Shown one piece after another: positions 53,801-64,000 of a DNA stretch of 64,000 bases (its first letter is position 1; each line of letters opens with the position of its first letter). Source of the stretch: Pseudomonas flexibilis (lineage in GTDB: Bacteria > Pseudomonadota > Gammaproteobacteria > Pseudomonadales > Pseudomonadaceae). Location of the stretch: contig NZ_JRUD01000001.1 of the NCBI RefSeq assembly GCF_000802425.1, forward strand, positions 1-64,000. Direction: 5' to 3'. The notes under the pieces were generated by a model. That model was not told the DNA's origin. It worked only from the letters and a program-made list of their open reading frames with translations, and ran no database searches. A program made the translations under genes and the position numbers.

Positions 53801-55678
53801 TCATAGCGCCGCACCGCGCAGTTCGGCGACCCGCTGCTGCAGGGTCAGCCGGTCGGTGTCCGGCGCCAGCGGTTCGCCGGCCACCAGGGTGACCCGCGAC
53901 CAGATGCGGCGGAACGGCCGGCGCGCCGGGTCGCGGCTGAAGAAGCTGCCCCACAGCCCGCGCAGCGCCAGCGGGATCACCGGCACCGGCGTGTCGCGCA
54001 GGATCAGCTCGACGCCGCCCTTGAACTCGTTCAGCTCGCCAGTGGTGGTCAGCTTGCCCTCCGGGAAGATGCACACAACTTCGCCGGCCTCCAGGTAGGC
54101 CTTGATGCGCGCGAAGGCCTGCTCGTAGATCGCGCGATCCTCGTGCTGGGCGGCGATGGGCACCGCGCCGGCGGTGCGGAACACGAAGTTGAGCACCGGC
54201 AGGTTGTAGATGCGGTAGTACATGACGAAGCGCACCGGGCGACGGATGGCGCCGCCGAGCAGCAGCGCGTCGACGAACGACACGTGGTTGCACACCAGCA
54301 GCGCGGCGCCCTCGTCGGGGATCGCCTCCAGGTTGCGGTGCTCGACCCGGTACAGGGTGTGGCCGAGCAGCCAGATGATGAAGCGCATGCTGAACTCGGG
54401 AACGATGGTGAAGATGTAGCCGTTCACCGCCAGGTTGAGCAGCGAGACGATCAGGAACAGCTCGGGAATGCCCAGCCCGGCCCAGTCCAGCACGGCGATG
54501 GCGAGCAGCGCCGCCAGCACCATGAACAGCGCGTTGAGGATGTTGTTGGCGGCGATCACCCGGGCGCGCTCGTCCGGCTTGCTGCGCGACTGGATCAGTG
54601 CGTACAGCGGCACGATGTAAAAGCCGCCGAAGACGCCCAGGCCGAGGATGTCGAGGAGGATGGCGCGCCCCGGCGCGCTGGCCAGCAGCGTCAGCCAGTC
54701 GTGGGGCGCGCCGCCCGGGAAGCTGGCGACGTGCCAGGCCAGCATCAGGCCGAACAGGCTCAGGCCCAGCGAGCCGAAGGGCACCAGGCCAATCTCCACC
54801 TTGTGGCCGCTGAGCCGCTCGCAGAGCATCGAGCCGAGCGCGATGCCCACCGAGAACACCAGCAGGATCAGCGTCGCCACGCTTTCGTCGCCGTGCAGCC
54901 AGTCGCGGGCCAGCGCGGGGATCTGCGTCAGGTACACCGCGCCGAGCAGCCAGAACCAGGAATTGCCGAGCAGCGAGCGCGACACTGCGGGGCGGCGGGT
55001 CAGGCCCATGCGCAGGGTGCGCCAGGTCTGCCGGGGAATGTTCCAGTCGAACCTCAGGCCCGGCAGCGCCGCCGGGGCGGCGGGGATGCCGCGGCTGGCC
55101 AGGTAGCCGAGCAGCGCCACTGTCACCAGGCTGGCGCCGATCCACAGGCTGTAGTCCGCGCGCGCGAGCAGCAGGCCGGCGCCCAGGGTGCCGAGCAGGA
55201 TCGCCAGGAAGGTGCCGGACTCCACCAGCGCGTTGCCGCCGACCAGTTCGGTGTCGTCCAGGTGCTGCGGCAGGATCGAGTACTTCACCGGGCCGAACAG
55301 TGCCGACTGGGTGCCCATGGCGAACAGCGCCAGCAGCATCAGCGGCACGCTGCCCAGCCAGAAGGCCAGTGCGCCGAGCAGCATCAGCGCCAGCTCGAGC
55401 AGCTTGAGGCGGCGGATCAGCCAGTCCTTGGCGTACTTCTCGCCCAGTTGGCCGCCGAACGCCGAGAACAGGAAGAACGGCAGCACGAACAGCAGCGCGC
55501 AGAGGTTGACCAGGGTGTCGGCGCTGCCGGACAGGGTCAGCTTGAACAGGATGGCGAGGATGATCGCCTGCTTGAACAGGTTGTCGTTGAAGGCGCCGAG
55601 CGCCTGGGTGAGGAAGAACGGCAGGAAACGCCGGCTGCGCAGGAGGCTGAACTGGGACGACGAGGACATGGTTTCCAT
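53801..55678 (-). CDS. MFS lysophospholipid transporter fused to PlsC-type acyltransferase
   Basis: 625 residues; ATGs at 55678 and 55669 are both possible. Residues 1-415 are a 12-span MFS transporter resembling LplT (RFLPFFLTQALGAFNDNLFKQA). The rest is a 1-acyl-glycerol-phosphate acyltransferase domain with catalytic NHVSFVD and the FPEGKLTTTGEL motif. In E. coli LplT flips lysophospholipids inward and Aas reacylates them; here transport and acyl transfer are joined, without the acyl-ACP synthetase part of Aas. Inner membrane. Confidence 0.88.
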   Translation of the reverse strand: METMSSSSQFSLLRSRRFLPFFLTQALGAFNDNLFKQAIILAILFKLTLSGSADTLVNLCALLFVLPFFLFSAFGGQLGEKYAKDWLIRRLKLLELALMLLGALAFWLGSVPLMLLALFAMGTQSALFGPVKYSILPQHLDDTELVGGNALVESGTFLAILLGTLGAGLLLARADYSLWIGASLVTVALLGYLASRGIPAAPAALPGLRFDWNIPRQTWRTLRMGLTRRPAVSRSLLGNSWFWLLGAVYLTQIPALARDWLHGDESVATLILLVFSVGIALGSMLCERLSGHKVEIGLVPFGSLGLSLFGLMLAWHVASFPGGAPHDWLTLLASAPGRAILLDILGLGVFGGFYIVPLYALIQSRSKPDERARVIAANNILNALFMVLAALLAIAVLDWAGLGIPELFLIVSLLNLAVNGYIFTIVPEFSMRFIIWLLGHTLYRVEHRNLEAIPDEGAALLVCNHVSFVDALLLGGAIRRPVRFVMYYRIYNLPVLNFVFRTAGAVPIAAQHEDRAIYEQAFARIKAYLEAGEVVCIFPEGKLTTTGELNEFKGGVELILRDTPVPVIPLALRGLWGSFFSRDPARRPFRRIWSRVTLVAGEPLAPDTDRLTLQQRVAELRGAAL

Positions 55679-55774
55679 CCGTGAACAAGGCCGAGGGGCC
55701 GCTCACGGCCCCGTTCGGCGCATAGCATATCGCCACTGAGGCGACAGACCCATGTCAGGCGCGCCGGCCTGTGA

Positions 55775-56209
55775 TCAGATCCCCTGCTGGCGCAGCCAGG
55801 CGAGCAGCTGCGGTAGCGGCATGGCGCCGCTCTGGCGGGCCACCTCGCGACCGTCCTTGAACAGCAGCAGGCTGGGAATCGAGCGGATGCCCAGTTGCCC
55901 GGCCAGCTGCGGGTTGGCCTCGCTGTCCAGCTTGGCCAGCCGGCATCTGCCCTGCAGCTCGCGGGCGGCCTGGGCGAAGGTCGGCGCGAAGCTGCGGCAC
56001 GGCCCGCACCAACTGGCCCAGACATCCACCAGCAGCGGCAGGTCGCCCTTGAGCTGGCTGGCGAACGAGGCCTGGTCGATGTCGAACGGCGCCGCCGGCA
56101 GCACGGCGGACTTGCAGCGCCCGCAGCGCGGCGCGTCGTGCAGGCGATCGGCGGGAATACGGTTCAGCCCGGCGCAGGACGCGCAGGGCACCAGCAGGGT
56201 GTCGGACAT
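55775..56209 (-). CDS. trxC: Thioredoxin 2
   Basis: 144 residues from the ATG at 56209. The N-terminal zinc ribbon uses C9, C12, C29 and C32, and the thioredoxin active site is WCGPC at 67-71. This zinc-bearing layout is specific to TrxC, a cytoplasmic disulfide reductase, OxyR-controlled in E. coli; no OxyR site was recognised here. Confidence 0.95.
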   Translation of the reverse strand: MSDTLLVPCASCAGLNRIPADRLHDAPRCGRCKSAVLPAAPFDIDQASFASQLKGDLPLLVDVWASWCGPCRSFAPTFAQAARELQGRCRLAKLDSEANPQLAGQLGIRSIPSLLLFKDGREVARQSGAMPLPQLLAWLRQQGI

Positions 56210-56299
56210 GCAGAAGGCTCCGGAAATGGGCAATGCCCTTTAGGTGGAGCCGGGAAGGGGAGAAATCAACGGGGCGGGCCTGCGCGGGGTGTTATGGAC

Positions 56300-56404
56300 G
56301 TAGGGTGGATCGCGCTTTACCGATCCACCAACGCGCCAAGGCGCGGCCGGCGAGGCGCGCCGTGCCGGCGCGATGGTGGACAAGAAACGCGTTGACCACC
56401 CTAC
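56300..56404. repeat. Dispersed GTAGGGTGGAT repeat, complete unit
   Basis: GTAGGGTGGAT (56300-56310) with ATCCACC (56323-56329), then GGTGGAC (56375-56381) with ACCACCCTAC (56395-56404). The ends are inverted, as in the copy at 8606. It lies between the divergent trxC and convergent metY ends. Confidence 0.6.
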
Positions 56405-56422
56405 GAGTGCAGGCAGCCAGTC

Positions 56423-57700
56423 TTAGCCTTTCGCCGCTTCCAGCGCCTGGGTCAGGTCTTCGAGGATGTCATCGATATGCTCGATGCCGATCGACAGGCG
56501 CACCAGGTCGCGGGAGACGCCGGCGCGGGCCAGTTCCTCGTCGTTCAACTGACGGTGGGTGGTGGAGGCCGGATGGCAGGCCAGCGACTTGGCGTCGCCG
56601 ATGTTCACCAGGCGCACCACCAGCTTGAGGGCGTCGATGAACTTCGCTGCGGCGGATTCGCCACCCTTGATGCCGAAGGACATGATCGACGCCGGCTTGC
56701 CGCCCATGTAGCGCTGCGCCAGCGCGTGCTCCGGGTGCTCCGCCAGGCCGGCGAACTGCACCCAGCTGACCTGCGGGTGGCCCTTGAGGAACTCGGCGAC
56801 CTTCTGGGCGTTCTCGCAGTGGCGCTCCATGCGCAGCGCCAGGGTTTCCAGGCCCTGCAGGATCAGGAAGGCGTTGAACGGCGACAGCGCGGCGCCCATG
56901 TTGCGCAGCGGCACCACGCGGCAGCGGCCGATGAACGCGGCCGGGCCGAAGGCCTCGGTATAGGTCACGCCGTGGTAGGACACGTCCGGAGTGTTGAGCA
57001 GCGGGAAGCGCGCCTTGTTCTCGGCCCAGGGGAATTTGCCGGAGTCCACCACGATGCCGCCGATGCTGGTGCCATGGCCGCCGATGTACTTGGTCAGCGA
57101 GTGCACCACGATGTCGGCGCCATGTTCGAACGGCCGGCACAGGATCGGCGTGGCCACGGTGTTGTCGACGATCAGCGGCACGCCATGGCGGTGCGCGGCA
57201 TCGGCCAGCGCCTGCAGGTCGATGATGTTGCCGGCCGGGTTGCCGATGGACTCGCAGAACACCGCCTTGGTGTTGTCGTCGATCAGCGCTTCCAGCGCGG
57301 CGATGTCGTCGTGGGGCGCGAAGCGCACCTGGATGCCCTGGCGCGGCAGGGTGTGGGCGAACAGGTTGTAGGTGCCGCCGTACAGCTTGGCCACCGAGAC
57401 GATGTTGTCGCCCACGCCGGCGATGGTCTGGATCGCGTAGGTGATCGCCGCCATGCCCGAGGCCACCGCCAACGCCGCCACGCCGCCTTCCAGCGCCGCC
57501 ACGCGCTTTTCCAGCACGTCGGTGGTGGGGTTCATGATGCGGGTGTAGATGTTGCCGGCCACCTTCAGGTCGAACAGGTCGGCGCCGTGCTGGGTGTCGT
57601 CGAAGGCGTAGGAGGTGGTCTGGTAGATGGGCACCGCCACGGCCTTGGTGGTCGGGTCTGGGCTGTAGCCGGCGTGGATGGCCAGGGTTTCCGCTTTCAT
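56423..57700 (-). CDS. metY: O-acetylhomoserine sulfhydrylase/aminocarboxypropyltransferase
   Basis: 425 residues of the Cys/Met-metabolism PLP family. The PLP lysine is in [18 protein letters not shown]; the start [29 protein letters not shown] is typical. It makes homocysteine directly from O-acetylhomoserine and sulfide. The longer MetY type is told from MetB/MetZ by its length. A sulfite-exporter-like gene lies upstream on the same strand, hinting at sulfur metabolism, which is inference. Confidence 0.93.
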   Translation of the reverse strand: MKAETLAIHAGYSPDPTTKAVAVPIYQTTSYAFDDTQHGADLFDLKVAGNIYTRIMNPTTDVLEKRVAALEGGVAALAVASGMAAITYAIQTIAGVGDNIVSVAKLYGGTYNLFAHTLPRQGIQVRFAPHDDIAALEALIDDNTKAVFCESIGNPAGNIIDLQALADAAHRHGVPLIVDNTVATPILCRPFEHGADIVVHSLTKYIGGHGTSIGGIVVDSGKFPWAENKARFPLLNTPDVSYHGVTYTEAFGPAAFIGRCRVVPLRNMGAALSPFNAFLILQGLETLALRMERHCENAQKVAEFLKGHPQVSWVQFAGLAEHPEHALAQRYMGGKPASIMSFGIKGGESAAAKFIDALKLVVRLVNIGDAKSLACHPASTTHRQLNDEELARAGVSRDLVRLSIGIEHIDDILEDLTQALEAAKG

Positions 57701-57814
57701 GCAGGGTCCTTGTTGTTGGTTTTCGTGTGGAGCGCAGCATGGCCAGACCGTCTGGGGCGGTCAATGCCCTGAGTCAGCCTGAGCCGTTGGCGAGCTAGAT
57801 CGTTTTCTGCCGAT

Positions 57815-58792
57815 TTAGAACACCGAGGAATAGATGTTGTAAGCGCTTATCGCGGTAATCAGCAGGCCGACGACAATCAGCAAGGTGCGGGCCGGCAGCT
57901 TCCTGCACAGCAGGGCGGCAAAGGGCGCGGCGAACAGGCCGCCAAACACCAGGCCGGCCACCATCATCCAGGTGCTCGGCTCGCCGGCCAGCAGGATGAA
58001 CGAGGCCGCGCTGGCCAGGGTGAGGAAGAATTCCGCGAAATTCACCGAGCCGATGGTGGTGCGCGGGTCGCTGCCCGAGCCGATCAGGCTGCTGGTCACC
58101 ACCGGACCCCAGCCGCCGCCCCCGGCGGCATCCACGAAACCGCCGAACAGCGCCAGCTTGCCGACATGCCGGGGCGCCTTGCGCTGGAAAACCTGACGGC
58201 AGGCCTTGCACAGGATGTACAGGCCCATCAGCAGCAGGTAGGCGGAAATGAAAGGCTTCATTACCGCGCCATCGAACTGGGTGATCAACAGGGCGCCGAG
58301 AAAGGCGCCGAGCATGCCGGGCAGCAGCAGGCTGAGGAACAGCCGGCGGCTGACATTGCCGAGCTTCACGTGAGAAATTCCGGACAGGCCGGTGGTGAAC
58401 ACCTCGGCGATATGCACGCTGGCGCTGGCCGCCGCCGGACTGGCCCCGGCGCTGAGCAGGAAGCTGGTGGCAGTGATGCCGTAGGCCATGCCGAGCGCAC
58501 CGTCCACCACCTGGGCGAGAAAGCCGACCGCCACGGCACTCCAGAATGCCGGGCTGTGCAGGGTGCGGTCGATGATCTCCAGGCCGCTCAGCCCGCCGTT
58601 GTCGCCGAAGAACAGCCGCCAGGCCAGCACCGACAGCAGGCTGGCGAGGATTGCCAGGGCCGCCCACATGGCGATGCGCAGCGCCGGGTGGTTGTCCGGA
58701 TGGCTGATGGTGTCCTCGATCGGCGGCAGCCCCAGCCGGGTGTGCTCCGCGTTGAGCGGGGAGTCGCTGAGGTCGATGGAGCGAATCTTCAT
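57815..58792 (-). CDS. TauE/SafE-family sulfite/sulfonate exporter-like protein
   Basis: 325 residues from the ATG at 58792. An extra N-terminal segment with one span (about residues 40-60) precedes the 8-helix TauE/SafE core, with FLAQVVDGALGMAYGITATSFLL and VDAAGGGGWGPVVTSSLI as the two repeated signatures. These proteins move sulfite, sulfonates or similar anions over the inner membrane. It is 114 bases upstream of metY, same strand. Confidence 0.88.
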   Translation of the reverse strand: MKIRSIDLSDSPLNAEHTRLGLPPIEDTISHPDNHPALRIAMWAALAILASLLSVLAWRLFFGDNGGLSGLEIIDRTLHSPAFWSAVAVGFLAQVVDGALGMAYGITATSFLLSAGASPAAASASVHIAEVFTTGLSGISHVKLGNVSRRLFLSLLLPGMLGAFLGALLITQFDGAVMKPFISAYLLLMGLYILCKACRQVFQRKAPRHVGKLALFGGFVDAAGGGGWGPVVTSSLIGSGSDPRTTIGSVNFAEFFLTLASAASFILLAGEPSTWMMVAGLVFGGLFAAPFAALLCRKLPARTLLIVVGLLITAISAYNIYSSVF

Positions 58793-58972
58793 GGGGGCGG
58801 GCCGTGGGCAATCACAAATCGACGGCGACCTTAGCGAGCCGGGTTTAGCACGTCCAAGTATGTTTCGCTTGTAAGTTATGCCTTGAGGTTCTAAGTCCGG
58901 CGCGCAGGAAACGAGCGCTGTATTCAAGCCGAAGGCTCCAGGGACGATAAGATGGCCACCCTCCGTCGCTTT

Positions 58973-58989
58973 CGGGGGCAGGGCCCCCG
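58973..58989 (+). other. Short GC hairpin before the DUF945 gene
   Basis: CGGGGGC (58973-58979), loop AGG, GCCCCCG (58983-58989). It lies in the leader, 20 bases before the start codon. It may influence translation; no riboswitch-like architecture was recognised. Confidence 0.35.
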
Positions 58990-59009
58990 CCTCACAGAAG
59001 AGTCCAACC

Positions 59010-60461
59010 ATGAAGAAAACAGGGATAGCCGCCGTCGTTCTGCTGGTGGCCGGTGCCGCGGTGACCGCCGGTGCCTGGTACACCGGCACTCAGCTGGAAA
59101 CCCTACTCCCCGAAAAGATCACCGAAGCCAACCAGGAACTGGCGCGCCAGCTGCCGGGCAGCGAGGTGCAGCTCAGCCTGACCTCCCTGGAGCGCGGGGT
59201 GTTTTCCAGCGTCGCCCGCTACCAGCTTGACCTGGGCGAACTGGCCCACGAATGGCCCGCCTCCGAACTGGTACTGGTCGAGCACATCGAGCACGGCCCG
59301 CTGCCCTTGTCGCGCCTGAGCACCCTGCGCCTGCTGCCAGTGCTGTCGCACAGCCAGACGCGCCTGGAGGAAACCGCGCTGACCGCGCCGTGGTTCAGGC
59401 AGGCCGAAGGTGGCGAACCGTTGCGCATCCAGACCACGCTGGGCTACGACCTGGAGGCCAGCGTGCGTCTGGAGGTTGCGCCGCTGCGCTTCGCCGACGG
59501 CGAGACACACCTCAGCTTCAGCGGTTTCCAGGGCGAATTCGAGGGCTCCGCCGAGCAGGTGACGGGTAGCGGGCATTTCGACCGTCTGGAGCTCAGCACC
59601 CTCGGTGAGCAGCCGACGCGTGTGGGCCTGCAGGGACTGCAGGTGGTTTTCGACCGCCACAAGGGGCCGTCCGGCCTGTTCCTCGGCGAGCAATCGGTGA
59701 CGCTCGAGCGGCTGGATGTGCACTGGCCGGGCCTGGAACCGCTGGTGCTGACCGAGCTGGCCCAGCGTGATCGCCTGAGCCAGACGGACGACCTGCTGGC
59801 CGCCGACCTGACCCTCGAACTGGCTGGGCTGAGCTATGCGGAGCAGCCGCTGGGCGCGTTGCGCATGGACTGGAGTGCCCGCGACCTGAATGCCGGGGCG
59901 ATCGTTGCACTGGCGGACCTGATCGGCAGCTATGCCGAGACTCTGGAAAGCGACCCCGAGCATGAGGGCTTCAGCCATGCCCAGGAACAGCATCTCAAGG
60001 CTGCGCTGGAGTCTTTGCTCGACAGCCGGCCCAGCCTCAGCCTGGACAGTCTGTCGCTGAAGACCGCCAACACGGAGAGTCGCCTGAGCCTGCAGCTGGG
60101 CCTGAGCAAGCCGGCGATGGGTGAGGCGCTGCCGCCGGAAGTGCTGATCCAGCAACTGGTCTCCCGCCTCAACCTGCAGCTGGACCTGCCCAAGGCCAGC
60201 ATTCGCGACCTGGTGGGCTACCAGGCGCTGTTCGATGCCAGCCTCGACCCGCAGGCGGTGGCCATGGAAGCCGACATGCTGGCCGAGATGGCCGGAGACA
60301 TGGCGGTGGGCATGGAACTGGCCACCCTGCAGGGTGACACCCTCCAGACCCGTCTGGACTATGCCGACGGCCAGGTGACCCTGAATGGCCAGACCCGTCC
60401 GCTGGAGGAGTTCCTCGCCATGCTGAGCCTGCTGGCTGGCGGCGGCGTGGCAATCGAATAG
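59010..60461 (+). CDS. DUF945 (YdgA-like) family protein
   Basis: 483 residues. An N-terminal membrane anchor or signal (IAAVVLLVAGAAVTAGAWYTGTQLE) is followed by a long beta-rich periplasmic domain with alternating polar strands and the FSGFQGEF-type motif of DUF945, an AsmA-like fold. Function is unknown; the fold suggests a lipid-transport or periplasmic scaffold protein. It is divergent from the TauE-like gene. Confidence 0.85.
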   Translation: MKKTGIAAVVLLVAGAAVTAGAWYTGTQLETLLPEKITEANQELARQLPGSEVQLSLTSLERGVFSSVARYQLDLGELAHEWPASELVLVEHIEHGPLPLSRLSTLRLLPVLSHSQTRLEETALTAPWFRQAEGGEPLRIQTTLGYDLEASVRLEVAPLRFADGETHLSFSGFQGEFEGSAEQVTGSGHFDRLELSTLGEQPTRVGLQGLQVVFDRHKGPSGLFLGEQSVTLERLDVHWPGLEPLVLTELAQRDRLSQTDDLLAADLTLELAGLSYAEQPLGALRMDWSARDLNAGAIVALADLIGSYAETLESDPEHEGFSHAQEQHLKAALESLLDSRPSLSLDSLSLKTANTESRLSLQLGLSKPAMGEALPPEVLIQQLVSRLNLQLDLPKASIRDLVGYQALFDASLDPQAVAMEADMLAEMAGDMAVGMELATLQGDTLQTRLDYADGQVTLNGQTRPLEEFLAMLSLLAGGGVAIE

Positions 60462-60510
60462 GACTGCCCGCCGTGACGCCCGGTGGTTGCAGCGGCGGCT
60501 GGACCAGCCC

Positions 60511-60592
60511 GTAGGGTGGACAACGTTGTCCTTGTCCACCATGGCCCCCGCGCGCAACCTGATAGCGGCCAGAAAAACGCTGACCGCCCTAC
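60511..60592. repeat. Dispersed GTAGGGTGGAC repeat unit
   Basis: GTAGGGTGGAC (60511-60521) with GTCCACC (60534-60540), closed by GCGGCCAGAAAAACGCTGAC and CGCCCTAC ending at 60592. It separates the convergent DUF945 and selO genes. Confidence 0.6.
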
Positions 60593-60600
60593 CTGCTTCA

Positions 60601-64000
<3,400 letters not shown>

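Noticed and set aside
57701-57814. Riboswitch between the TauE-like gene and metY
   Set aside because: No SAM- or SAH-type conserved core could be seen; the gap is short and only weakly structured.

Overview
The window is high-GC gammaproteobacterial chromosome, almost certainly Pseudomonas. The gene order is the familiar Pseudomonas one: tatABC-hisEI-ubiBJE, the medium-chain PHA cluster phaC1-phaZ-phaC2-phaD with phaFI, hslVU-argS-priA-rpmE, ponA divergent from pilMNOPQ-aroKB-damX, then gltBD-hemE. Both edges cut features: the left edge cuts a group II intron, the right edge a mechanosensitive channel gene.

Region 1 (1-2.5 kb) is the accessory part. A low-GC gene cassette (158-787 plus its attC) lies between the 3' end of one group II intron (1-132) and a 5' fragment of another (from about 865). 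Both introns sit at the same position of an integron attC site (GT^TAGCT), as group IIC-attC introns do. Next come a lipocalin-like gene with a missing front, a decayed secreted-protein gene, and a ccdAB toxin-antitoxin pair with a clear palindromic operator.

Region 2 (2.5-8.7 kb) holds a Nudix hydrolase, a radical-SAM/DUF4130 pair behind a textbook LexA box (hence predicted SOS-controlled DNA repair or modification), fructose-1,6-bisphosphatase, a DUF924 protein, a small lipoprotein, prolyl iminopeptidase and D-aminoacyl-tRNA deacylase.

Region 3 (8.7-23.3 kb) is housekeeping on the minus strand: rsmE, the Tat translocase, two histidine-synthesis steps and ubiquinone synthesis. The PHA storage system follows, with a chemoreceptor gene lying inside it. 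The phasins phaI and phaF converge on phaD across a strong terminator.

Region 4 (23.5-36.1 kb) carries a DUF971 gene, the HslVU protease, a SPOR protein, arginyl-tRNA synthetase, the primosomal helicase PriA, L31, a nuclease, malic enzyme and PBP1A. Region 5 (36.3-51.9 kb) carries the type IV pilus alignment complex and secretin, shikimate enzymes, a DamX-like SPOR-ATPase, glutamate synthase and HemE. Region 6 (52-64 kb) carries an orphan ParA, a tandem universal stress protein, an LplT-PlsC-type fusion, TrxC, MetY with a sulfite-exporter-like gene, a DUF945 protein, SelO and an MscS-family channel. A dispersed repeat built on GTAGGGTGGA or GTAGGGCGGT occurs in several gaps. I saw no tRNA, rRNA or CRISPR array.
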